A DNA stretch of 35,144 bases from Dechloromonas sp. (lineage in GTDB: Bacteria > Pseudomonadota > Gammaproteobacteria > Burkholderiales > Rhodocyclaceae). The notes under the pieces are model-generated. The model ran no database searches and was not told the origin of the DNA. It was given only the letters and a program-made list of their open reading frames with translations. The position numbers and the translations under genes are program-made. The stretch lies in assembly GCA_028689015.1 (NCBI GenBank), contig JAQTXC010000028.1, positions 1 to 35,144 of the forward strand, given 5' to 3'. Shown here piece by piece: positions 1-7,112 of this stretch (the first letter of the stretch is position 1; each line of letters begins with the position of its first letter).

Positions 1-296
1 GAGGCATCGGCCAGGTCCATCGGACGGTCGGCATAGCGCTCGATCCAGTCGATGGCGCTGATCAGTTCGTCGCGGCCGAGCGGGAGGATATCCAGTCCGC
101 CGCGTTCGATCCACTGATAAAGCGGCAGGGTGGCCGCGACACCGGGCGCGAGGTGGGAAAACTCGGTGAGCACCGCCCAGGTGGTGAGCAGGCGACCACG
201 ATAATCCTTCAGGAAATCCGTACACCGTTGATGCGCCAGATCACCCGCGCTGGCCAGCGCGACCAGCGGGCCGGTATCGACAAGCAGCAGGTTCAT
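1..296 (-). CDS. vapC: VapC-type PIN-domain toxin, C-terminal end off the window (partial)
   Basis: The reverse strand encodes an N-terminal stretch beginning MNLLLVDTGPLVALAS, which is typical of PIN-domain ribonucleases. About 98 codons are visible and the gene continues beyond base 1. The acidic metal-binding residues expected of the fold are present: Asp7 in VDTGP, Glu45 in LTEF, and Asp94/Asp97 in MDLADAS. The family cleaves RNA, often initiator tRNA or rRNA, and is neutralised by the neighbouring antitoxin. The ATG overlaps the stop of the upstream ribbon-helix-helix gene by four bases (ATGA, 293-296), so the two are translationally coupled as in other vapBC pairs. The RNA target cannot be read from the sequence. 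The fold and TA role are well supported; the name vapC is used generically. Confidence 0.85.
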   Translation of the reverse strand, partial: MNLLLVDTGPLVALASAGDLAHQRCTDFLKDYRGRLLTTWAVLTEFSHLAPGVAATLPLYQWIERGGLDILPLGRDELISAIDWIERYADRPMDLADA

Positions 297-550
297 GCGC
301 GCCCGTGCTTGCGCGCAATGGCGTCCGTGAGGCGTGCCTTGGGCGGGTCCGTCAGATCGTCAACGGCACTCAGCGAACCGATGAAACCGGTTTCGCAGGC
401 AATTTCGTAAGCGGTCTTTTCCGGCTGGGCGGTGGCAAAGCGCTGCTCGAGCAATTCGATGATCACCTCGGACTTGCTGCGCCGTGTTTCCACGCAATAG
501 CGCTCCAGCGCCTGTTCCAGACGGAGCGGAATGCGGACGGTGGTGGTCAT
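293..550 (-). CDS. vapB: Ribbon-helix-helix (CopG/VapB-type) antitoxin
   Basis: This 85-residue protein opens with TTTVRIPLRLEQALERYC followed by RRSKSEVIIELLEQRF. That is the beta-strand, helix, helix layout of a MetJ/CopG-like DNA-binding domain (about residues 2-38). The remaining C-terminal half would be the toxin-binding segment. The ATGA overlap with the PIN toxin gene gives the usual antitoxin-first order. Such proteins repress their own promoter. A perfect 6-bp inverted repeat lies 22 bp upstream of the start (572-587) and is a candidate operator. Family placement is confident; the exact antitoxin subclass is not. Confidence 0.85.
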   Translation of the reverse strand: MTTTVRIPLRLEQALERYCVETRRSKSEVIIELLEQRFATAQPEKTAYEIACETGFIGSLSAVDDLTDPPKARLTDAIARKHGRA

Positions 551-571
551 GTGGAGCCTGAGGTTGTTGGT

Positions 572-587
572 GTATTAACGGTAATAC
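572..587. promoter_or_regulatory. Candidate operator palindrome of the vapBC promoter
   Basis: GTATTA (572-577) and TAATAC (582-587) form perfect 6-bp arms around a 4-base spacer, in an AT-rich patch immediately upstream of the antitoxin start at 550. Ribbon-helix-helix antitoxins bind short palindromes that overlap their promoters, so autoregulation here is a reasonable inference. No clear -35/-10 pair can be assigned. Confidence 0.45.
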
Positions 588-650
588 AAAATATTGAGGG
601 GGGCAAGGGAGACAGGACGGGGCTGGACTGAAAAAGGTCGGTGGAAAGTC

Positions 651-709
651 AGTTCACGACCCTAAGCTGCCTGATGCCATTTTCAAGTTAAATGGCAGCT
701 TCCTGAACT
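651..709. repeat. Nested inverted repeats between hsdR and vapB
   Basis: Three arm pairs lie within 59 bp: AGTTCA (651-656) with TGAACT (704-709), AAGCTGCC (664-671) with GGCAGCTT (694-701), and TGCCATTT (675-682) with AAATGGCA (690-697). The inner pair forms an 8-bp stem with a 7-base loop. The middle and inner arms share bases 694-697, so they are alternative pairings. No T-run follows on the minus strand, so this is not a classic intrinsic terminator for hsdR, although it sits where one would be. It may be a member of a dispersed palindromic repeat family. Confidence 0.5.
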
Positions 710-757
710 TCGAGCGGCCACACACACTCTCGTTGCAACCTGTGATTCAGACCGCTT

Positions 758-3700
758 TCATTCGTTGGGATGCGCTGAGTGGATTGCATCAAAAATCTCA
801 CGCGCCAATATCGGAAAGGCGGTGCGCTGGAAATCGCTGTCATCCATGTAGCGAGTGACGATCTTGTCGTTCTCGGTCATGCGCTGAATCATCAAATCTT
901 CAATCAGTTTGCGCACCCCCAACTGGAACTTGTCCAGTGGGTTGGCCATGGCGGTTTGAACCACCTGGCTGTTGCTGGTGGCCCGTGCCTTGATCTGATC
1001 GAAGAACAATCGATCCTCATCGGTGAAAGTGGTGCCGAAACGCTCGTTGAGCACCTGAATGATCTCGGACAGCGGGGCCTTTTCTTCCTTGGCCTTGCCG
1101 CTGCCGACATCGGTAGGACTGTAGACGCCTTCCGGCTCACCCACTTTCAATTCAATCGCACCACTGGAAACGCGCTGTAGCCGGTAATACTGCAACTCTA
1201 CTTCGTTGCCGATCTTGAGCACGGTGTTGTCGCGATCCAACGGCAGATGCGGCAGCAGGAAACGACCGTAGCTGTACAGCATCTCCAGATCGGGGTCAGC
1301 GTACGGCAGGATTTGGCTCAGGAACGAATACATCCGCACATAGCCGCCCAACTTGTCGCGGAAGCTGGAACGTACCTCGTCGCTCTCGATAGCCTTGAAC
1401 CTATCCACTGCCGGTTGCAGGTGTCGCTGCATATGGGCGTGATCGGCCGGGTTCTGCCGATCCACCTGGCGGTAGAAAATTCGTGCAAACGCCTCGACCT
1501 CGCGCCAGTGATAAATCTGTAGCTGATCCAACTCGTGCTTGATGCTGGCTAGCATCTCGGTGTTGGCGGATTCCTGCAGGCTGGTGGAATCGAAGTAAGG
1601 CTTGAACGCAGCGTAGATCTCTTCCGGCTTGTTAACGAAGTCCAGCACGAAGGGCTCGTCCTTGCCGGCAATCTTGCGATTCAGGCGCGACAGAGTCTGC
1701 ACCGCCTGCACGCCGTCCAAGCGCTTGTCCACATACATCGCACACAGTAGTGGCTGGTCAAAGCCGGTCTGGTATTTGTTGGCCACCAGCAGTAGCTGGT
1801 AATCGCTGGAGCCAAAGCGCTCCGGCAACTGGCTCTCCGTAATGGGCTTGCCGCTGACGGCATCCGGGTTCATGCCCGGTTCGGTGTATTCGATGCCTGT
1901 ATCCGGGTCTTTCACCGTGCCGCTGAAAGCCACCAGCGAGCGGATATCGGCGTAACCCTGTTCCTGGATGTAACGCTCAAACGCCAGCTTGTAGCGCACT
2001 GCCTGAATGCGGCTGGCCGTCACCACCATCGCCTTACCCCGGCCACCGAGCCGATGCCGCACATGCTCGCGGAAGTGCTCGACCATCACTTCGGTCTTCT
2101 GCTCGATATTGTGCGGGTGCAGCTCCTTGAACTTGGCCAGCGCCTTGGCGCCTTTCTTTTTCGGAATGGCCGGGTCGTCCTCCACCGTCTTCACGAACTT
2201 GAACCAGGTGCTGTAGGTGGTGTAGTTGCGCAGCACATCGAGGATGAAGCCTTCTTCGATGGCTTGGCGCATCGAATAGGTGTGGAAAGCCTCCGGTTTG
2301 CCACTACCACCTTCGCGCCCAAACAACTCCAGCGTCTTGCCCTTGGGTGTTGCGGTAAAGGCAAAAAAGCTCAGATTTTGCTGTTGACCGCGCGAGGCCA
2401 TGATCTGGTTGAGGCGATCTTCCCAATCCGCTTCTTCATCGCCATTGCCGCCGGTACCATTGCTCGCCGTCGTGCCCAGAATGCTTTTCAGCTCGCGCGC
2501 AGTCTCGCCGGTCTGGCTGGAATGTGCTTCATCCACGATCACCGCATAACGGCGCGCCGCAATCGCCGCTTGCCAAGCCTTGGCCTGTGCCTTTTCTTCG
2601 TCGCTGGCTTTGTCCTGGTTCTCGGCGCCTGCCGCGTGCAAGAGGCCGCGCAGCACGAAGGGAAATTTCTGCAGTGTGGTAATGACGATCTTGGTGCCGT
2701 CGATCAGCGCATCGGCCAATTGCTTGGCATCCTGATCGATGGCCTTGACCACGCCCTGCGCGTGCTCGATCTGATAGATCGCATCCTGCAACTGCTTGTC
2801 CAGCACCTTGCGGTCGGTAATGACGATCACGCAGTCAAACACTTTCTGATCCTGCGCGTTATGCAGGCTGGCCAGCCGGTGCGACAGCCACGAGATGCTG
2901 TTGGTCTTGCCGCTGCCGGCCGAGTGCTGGATCAGGTAATTGTGGCCGGCGCTCTCGACGCGGGCCGCAGCCACCAGGGCGCGCACCGCATCCAGCTGGT
3001 GGTAGCGCGGAAAGACCATTTTTTCGGTGGTGACCAGCTTCTTGCCGCCCCGGCCATCGTCCACCTTCTGCTCCTCTTTCTCGATGAACAAGAAATGGCC
3101 GAGGATGTCGAGAAAGCTGTCGCGTTGCAGCGTTTCCTGCCAGAAATAGCCGGTGCGATAGCCGCTGGCATGCTGTGGGTTGCCCGCGCCGCATTGGATC
3201 TGCCCCGGCTGACTGCCCCGGTTGAAAGGCAGGAAAAAAGTCTTTTCTTTCGCCAGCCGCGTGGTCATCCACACTTCATCCGGATCGGCGGCAAAGTGAA
3301 CCAGGGCGCGCTTTTTGAAATCGAACAGCGGCACACGCGGATCACGGTCGCTCTGGTATTGCTTCACCGCATGCCGCCAGGTCTGGTGCGTGCCGGGGTT
3401 TTTCAGCTCGATGGTGGCCACCGGCAGGCCATTGACCGCCAGCACCATGTCCACCGTGCTGTGGTCGCCGGGGTGGCAAGGCACCTGCCTTGTTACGGTC
3501 AACTGGTTTTTTGCATACAAATCCAGCACATCGGGTGACAGTGCGTGCGCCGGTTTGAAATAGGCCAGCCGGAACAACTTGCCGTAAAACTTGAAGCCGT
3601 GGCGCAGCACATGCAGGCTGCCCTTGATCTCCAACTCCTTGCCCAGCGCATCGAGCAACATGGCCTGCAAGTTGCTGCCGTGCTGCGCGGTCATCTCGGC

Positions 3701-3859
3701 CCACAATTTGGGCTGGGTGGCTTCGATGAAAGCGAACACCCGCGCCGGGAACAGCGCCCGCGCCTTGTCCCACTCGTCGTTGGTGCCGGACAGCCAGCCG
3801 GCTTCGGCAAGCATCTGTTCGAGGTAGCTCTCGAAGGCTTTTTCGGTGGTTTGCGCCAT
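758..3859 (-). CDS. hsdR: Type I restriction enzyme, DNA translocase/endonuclease subunit HsdR
   Basis: This is the restriction subunit of a type I complex, combining an N-terminal PD-(D/E)XK nuclease with a superfamily 2 translocase. In a count from the upstream TTG (1035 aa), the nuclease motif is Asp139 (STVDMVLAV) plus ELK at 153-155. Walker A is AGSGKT at 316-321, the DEAH box is at 445-448 (VIVDEAHSS), and motif III is FTATPKG. Helicase motifs V and VI follow in ANKYQTGFDQP and TLSRLNR. An in-frame TTG at 3865 would add two residues, but ATG at 3859 has GAG at a sensible distance upstream and is preferred (1033 aa). The gene lies 8 bases after hepT and is the last gene of the hsd operon. 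All the core motifs appear intact, so an active enzyme is expected. Confidence 0.96.
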   Translation of the reverse strand: MAQTTEKAFESYLEQMLAEAGWLSGTNDEWDKARALFPARVFAFIEATQPKLWAEMTAQHGSNLQAMLLDALGKELEIKGSLHVLRHGFKFYGKLFRLAYFKPAHALSPDVLDLYAKNQLTVTRQVPCHPGDHSTVDMVLAVNGLPVATIELKNPGTHQTWRHAVKQYQSDRDPRVPLFDFKKRALVHFAADPDEVWMTTRLAKEKTFFLPFNRGSQPGQIQCGAGNPQHASGYRTGYFWQETLQRDSFLDILGHFLFIEKEEQKVDDGRGGKKLVTTEKMVFPRYHQLDAVRALVAAARVESAGHNYLIQHSAGSGKTNSISWLSHRLASLHNAQDQKVFDCVIVITDRKVLDKQLQDAIYQIEHAQGVVKAIDQDAKQLADALIDGTKIVITTLQKFPFVLRGLLHAAGAENQDKASDEEKAQAKAWQAAIAARRYAVIVDEAHSSQTGETARELKSILGTTASNGTGGNGDEEADWEDRLNQIMASRGQQQNLSFFAFTATPKGKTLELFGREGGSGKPEAFHTYSMRQAIEEGFILDVLRNYTTYSTWFKFVKTVEDDPAIPKKKGAKALAKFKELHPHNIEQKTEVMVEHFREHVRHRLGGRGKAMVVTASRIQAVRYKLAFERYIQEQGYADIRSLVAFSGTVKDPDTGIEYTEPGMNPDAVSGKPITESQLPERFGSSDYQLLLVANKYQTGFDQPLLCAMYVDKRLDGVQAVQTLSRLNRKIAGKDEPFVLDFVNKPEEIYAAFKPYFDSTSLQESANTEMLASIKHELDQLQIYHWREVEAFARIFYRQVDRQNPADHAHMQRHLQPAVDRFKAIESDEVRSSFRDKLGGYVRMYSFLSQILPYADPDLEMLYSYGRFLLPHLPLDRDNTVLKIGNEVELQYYRLQRVSSGAIELKVGEPEGVYSPTDVGSGKAKEEKAPLSEIIQVLNERFGTTFTDEDRLFFDQIKARATSNSQVVQTAMANPLDKFQLGVRKLIEDLMIQRMTENDKIVTRYMDDSDFQRTAFPILAREIFDAIHSAHPNE

Positions 3860-3867
3860 GGCCAAGC

Positions 3868-4290
3868 TCAGGGTTGTGCGGTGTCGCGCAGCAACACGGT
3901 CTGGCTGTATTGCAGAAACTCATCCAAATGATGGGTGATGATGCTCATCGTGATCGGCAATTGCAGCGCCTGGTAATCGTGCACGGCGATATTGCGAAAC
4001 CCGACCATGCGTTTCAGGCCGTCGGCCAGCGCCACATCGATCCAGCCGCCTTGCGCCAGCAAGCCAAACACATCGCGCGCGCTTTGCGGCACGCCGAGCT
4101 TTTCACGACGAATCAAATGCTGGCCCATATCCAGCGCCGCTTCGCAGGCACGCTGGATATTCAGGATCGCCGCATCCTGCCGGGTAAAGTCCGTCGCAAA
4201 CGTCGCGGGATTGCTCGCGTATTCTTCGCGTGCCCGCGCCACGCAACGTTCGATCACCGCCGCCTTGTTGATCAGCACATCATCGGCCAT
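3868..4290 (-). CDS. hepT: HepT-type HEPN toxin (DUF86 family ribonuclease)
   Basis: This 140-residue, largely helical protein carries FRNIAVHDY. That provides the RX4HXY motif of HepT toxins: Arg99, His104 and Tyr106. In characterised MntA-HepT pairs the Arg and His are the RNase active site, and the Tyr is AMPylated by the partner antitoxin to switch it off. The start is ATG at 4290, preceded by AAGGGG. An upstream extension of the frame lies inside mntA and has no family similarity, so it is left out. The gene overlaps mntA by 11 bases and is followed 8 bases later by hsdR, so it is a built-in member of the restriction operon. The assignment rests on the motif, the size and the adjacent nucleotidyltransferase. 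Confidence 0.88.
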   Translation of the reverse strand: MADDVLINKAAVIERCVARAREEYASNPATFATDFTRQDAAILNIQRACEAALDMGQHLIRREKLGVPQSARDVFGLLAQGGWIDVALADGLKRMVGFRNIAVHDYQALQLPITMSIITHHLDEFLQYSQTVLLRDTAQP

Positions 4291-4675
4291 ACACCGTTCC
4301 CCTTTGTTGAATGTCGGCCAAGAGGCCCGCGCGCGCTGTGTCCAGCGCGGTCTTTTCACTGAGCACAGCGGCCTCGAACAAGGCTGCTTGCACATCGCTT
4401 GCCCACCAACGCTGGCCGGTGGTGATGATCTGGTACTGCATCACGGTGGAGGCCGCACGCAGGTCGAGCAGATCGACCGCGCAGCCTGCCACGTCAGCCA
4501 AGTCGCCGGCAAGGCCGAACAGAGCCAGCGGCTCGGCATAACCGGCCACCAGCACGGCCAGGTCGAGGTCACTCTCTGACCCGGCGGTGCCCTCGACGCG
4601 ACTGCCAAAAGCGTAGATCGCCAGCAGATTCGGCACCTGGGCTTGCAGGGTACGAATAAGGTCTTTGCGGTTCAT
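4280..4675 (-). CDS. mntA: MntA-type nucleotidyltransferase antitoxin
   Basis: This 131-residue minimal nucleotidyltransferase has the signature GSX10DXD. Gly24-Ser25 are followed by ten residues and then Asp36-Leu-Asp38, and a further acidic residue lies in AVDLLDL near position 68. Members paired with HEPN toxins transfer AMP from ATP to the toxin tyrosine. The gene starts in an ATGA overlap with the hsdS stop (4672-4675), and its own end overlaps hepT by 11 bases. Antitoxin and toxin are therefore made from the same message as the restriction genes. All motif residues are intact. An alternative role as a free-standing kanamycin-type nucleotidyltransferase is unlikely given the partner. Confidence 0.88.
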   Translation of the reverse strand: MNRKDLIRTLQAQVPNLLAIYAFGSRVEGTAGSESDLDLAVLVAGYAEPLALFGLAGDLADVAGCAVDLLDLRAASTVMQYQIITTGQRWWASDVQAALFEAAVLSEKTALDTARAGLLADIQQRGTVYGR

Positions 4676-6045
4676 GCCAGCCCCCGCACGTCGATCTTGC
4701 CGGTGACGGCGGAGGTGATCAGGGCTTGGCGGTATTCGGTGAGACGGGCGATGGCCTCATTGATCTGCATAACCAAACCATCGAGTTGCTCAGTCTCGGA
4801 ATCAATGAATGCTGCAATTGCTACCTGCTCCGCCAGGGGAGGCTCAGCCAACAGGTAATTTCGTATCGTCTCAACATTCACATGGGGAGCTGTGGAGCCG
4901 GTGACGTCGACGGCTCCTTGCTCATAGACACTCCGGGCGTTCAAGTGCCACATCAGAAAACCCGGGTCAAAGCGAACACTGACCTGGAACTGCATCATGC
5001 GCTGTCCAAGACAGACGGTCGTTTCTTTCGGAGCAAGAGCGGCGTAACCCCAGCGCTCACCCTCTCTTCCATAGAGAATGTCTTTCGGTACAACTTTTGC
5101 CCTGCGGATTCGACGCAGGTATTCGGATTCATCCACCCGATAGGCGCGACTCAGATCAAGTGTGCCGGAGTCAATATCGGCCGTCCTGACCACCAAATAG
5201 CTGCCCGTCGGGTCGTAAATGGGGGTGTCGTGGGGGCAGTCAATGATCCGGTTTGCCGCGTATTTGAGCCGAGTAGTGCTCCAATGCTTGGGTACTTTCC
5301 CTAGCCACTCCACCCCCGAATCCTTCATCTCGGGGTTCGGCTCCAGCCCCGCTGCCTTGGCGGCTTCGGGCGACAGGCCACGGGTGACGGTGCGGGCGAT
5401 CAGGGCGCTGCGCTTTTCCTTGAGCTTGGCGATGAGCTGGCGCTTTTGCGCCACCAGCGTATCGACCTGCGTGGTCTTGGCATCGAGGAAGCGGGCGATG
5501 GTTTGTTGTTCGTCGAGGGGCGGATAGGCCGCAGAGATATTCAGATATTCGCCAGAGTCCAGGTTTTGAATTCCTGTGGTCTGTTTGATTGCCGGATAGT
5601 TCAACCTTGCGGCGTATATTGCTGAATGCAGGTAGGTCAAATAGCGTGGATCGCACCCTCTTGCGATGGGCAAACGAGCCACGAAATTTGAGCATACGGC
5701 GGGGAAGTCCCCGGTGAACTGAACTACGCAACCAACAAGCTGTTTTTCACCACCGCCAGACTTTTCGATCAGGAGATCATTTTTTTGCAAGAGTCGATTG
5801 CGCCTTTGGCCTGCCTCGATTGCGCGAACCGTCGGGGGATTATTTACAACAACAAATCTATCTCTATCGAAGTCAGCTACGCGAACACAAACGAGGTCAT
5901 CTAAATCGTTTGGATCGTCACCCCACACGCCGTTGTAACAACCGTTCGTTGACCACTTCAACCGATCTACATGCCAGTGTGATGGCACTGAACCAAGCCA
6001 ATCAGAAGCGCTACTTTTATAGTCTTCATACGCGGCGTATTTCAT
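4672..6045 (-). CDS. hsdS: Type I restriction-modification specificity subunit HsdS
   Basis: This 457-residue specificity subunit has two half-repeats. Each opens with a similar block (SDWLGSVPSHWHVDRLK at 14-30 and VEWLGKVPKHWSTTRLK at 245-261). Each then has a divergent target-recognition domain and closes with a conserved helical spacer: PPLDEQQTIARFLDAK at about 175 and PPLAEQVAIAAFIDSE at about 402. The two recognition domains read the two halves of a bipartite DNA target, and the helices set the gap between them and dock HsdM. The stretch coding for recognition domain 1 (about 5560-6000) is visibly more AT-rich than the surrounding DNA, as expected for domains exchanged between strains. 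The ATG overlaps the yhcG stop by four bases. The target sequence cannot be predicted by eye. Confidence 0.95.
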   Translation of the reverse strand: MKYAAYEDYKSSASDWLGSVPSHWHVDRLKWSTNGCYNGVWGDDPNDLDDLVCVRVADFDRDRFVVVNNPPTVRAIEAGQRRNRLLQKNDLLIEKSGGGEKQLVGCVVQFTGDFPAVCSNFVARLPIARGCDPRYLTYLHSAIYAARLNYPAIKQTTGIQNLDSGEYLNISAAYPPLDEQQTIARFLDAKTTQVDTLVAQKRQLIAKLKEKRSALIARTVTRGLSPEAAKAAGLEPNPEMKDSGVEWLGKVPKHWSTTRLKYAANRIIDCPHDTPIYDPTGSYLVVRTADIDSGTLDLSRAYRVDESEYLRRIRRAKVVPKDILYGREGERWGYAALAPKETTVCLGQRMMQFQVSVRFDPGFLMWHLNARSVYEQGAVDVTGSTAPHVNVETIRNYLLAEPPLAEQVAIAAFIDSETEQLDGLVMQINEAIARLTEYRQALITSAVTGKIDVRGLA

Positions 6046-7112
6046 GCCATCTTCTCCGGCCCGGCATCACCCTCTTTGGCCTCTATCCGCGCCCGTGCCG
6101 TTTCAATCGCTTCATGCAACTTACGGTGCAGCACTTCCGGCGGTGGCAACACAGTCAGGTATTCGGCGACGTGGATGCCAGATGCATCCAACTCCAGCAG
6201 TTCGATCTGTTCGTTATTTTTGCCGGCGCACAGGATGATGCCGAGCGGCGGGTTTTCGTCGGCTTCGGTTTCATATTTGGCCAGCCAGCGCAAATACAGC
6301 TCCATCTGGCCTTTGTATTCGGGCTTGAAATTGCCCTGCTTGAGTTCAACGACGACCAGCCGCTTGAGCTTGCGGTTGTAAAACAGCAGGTCGATGTAGA
6401 AATCGTCGCCATCGAGCTGGATGCGCTTTTGCCGGGCGACAAACGAAAATCCGGCGCCGAGTTCCAGCAGAAAGCTTTCCAGCTCGCGCAGGATGGCGTC
6501 TTCGAGGTCGCGCTCGAGAAAGCGGTCGGTCAGGCCGAGAAAATCGAGCAGGTAGGGGTCTTTCAGCACCAGCTTCGGGGCGACTTCGCCTTTGCTGCGC
6601 AGGGTGGCCAGCTCTTGCTGAATGAGGGCGTCGGGCTGTCTCGAAAGTGCGGTGCGCTCGTAGAGCATGGCGTCGATGCGTTCGAGCAGGACTCGGGTGC
6701 TCCAGCCCTCCAGCCGACACATTTCAGCGTAAAAATCGCGCTGCAAGGGCTTGTCCAGATAGAGCAGCGCACGAAAGTGGGTCCAGCTCAATTGTCTACT
6801 CAGTGCGTAGACAATGTTTTCATCGGGGAATACTTCAGCAAAACGCATCATGTGGCGGAGATTTTTGCTGCCGAAACTGCGGCCATAGTCGTCGCTCAAT
6901 TGTCTCGACAGCGTCGAGACAATCTGTTCGCCATAGGTGGCGCGCGCACCTTGCAGAATTTCAGCATTGATGCGCTGCCCGATACGCCAATACAACAGCG
7001 TCAGCCCCATATTGACTGCCGAGGCCGCTTGGCGACGCCCCTCTTCGATCAGGGTTTTGATGTCGCCCAACAGCACAGGCGGCAAGGGAGTGGGGGTTTT
7101 CGATGGGCTCAC
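6042..7112 (-). CDS. yhcG: YhcG/DUF1016 family PD-(D/E)XK nuclease-like protein in the hsd operon
   Basis: This 356-residue protein has an N-terminal DUF1016 helical region (about 15-160, with LLYWRIGQRIN, LSRQLSDDYG and LSRQLSWTHF). The C-terminal nuclease fold is seen in DDFYIDLLFYN (Asp241) and VVVELKQG (Glu256, Lys258), the PD-(D/E)XK active-site pattern. Homologues are often found between the genes of type I restriction systems; their biochemical role is not firmly established to my knowledge. The start is GTG at 7112, overlapping the hsdM stop (GTGA, 7109-7112) with GAGG upstream. Its stop overlaps the hsdS start. Two strong perfect hairpins lie inside the coding DNA (6791-6815 and 6899-6923). 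The family is confident; the function (auxiliary nuclease, or repair of restriction-linked breaks) is open. Confidence 0.9.
   Translation of the reverse strand: MSPSKTPTPLPPVLLGDIKTLIEEGRRQAASAVNMGLTLLYWRIGQRINAEILQGARATYGEQIVSTLSRQLSDDYGRSFGSKNLRHMMRFAEVFPDENIVYALSRQLSWTHFRALLYLDKPLQRDFYAEMCRLEGWSTRVLLERIDAMLYERTALSRQPDALIQQELATLRSKGEVAPKLVLKDPYLLDFLGLTDRFLERDLEDAILRELESFLLELGAGFSFVARQKRIQLDGDDFYIDLLFYNRKLKRLVVVELKQGNFKPEYKGQMELYLRWLAKYETEADENPPLGIILCAGKNNEQIELLELDASGIHVAEYLTVLPPPEVLHRKLHEAIETARARIEAKEGDAGPEKMA
6791..6815. repeat. Perfect 9-bp inverted repeat inside yhcG
   Basis: ATTGTCTAC (6791-6799) and GTAGACAAT (6807-6815) flank a 7-base spacer. The arms encode part of the IVYALSRQLS peptide. 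A second, longer hairpin with the same ATTGTCT core lies about 85 bases away at 6899-6923. Confidence 0.85.
6899..6923. repeat. Perfect 11-bp inverted repeat inside yhcG
   Basis: ATTGTCTCGAC (6899-6909) and GTCGAGACAAT (6913-6923) flank a 3-base loop, giving a very stable hairpin in the coding message. The arms encode IVSTLSRQLS, which resembles the peptide coded by the neighbouring hairpin. The pair may reflect a short internal duplication or selection on RNA structure. Confidence 0.88.

Noticed and set aside
305-631. Plus-strand small open frame over vapB
   Set aside because: Antisense to a clear ribbon-helix-helix gene and without a ribosome site.
2054-3538. Long plus-strand open frame opposite hsdR
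   Set aside because: Low-complexity His/Gln/Leu-rich translation without family features; it is the antisense of a motif-rich hsdR gene in GC-rich DNA.
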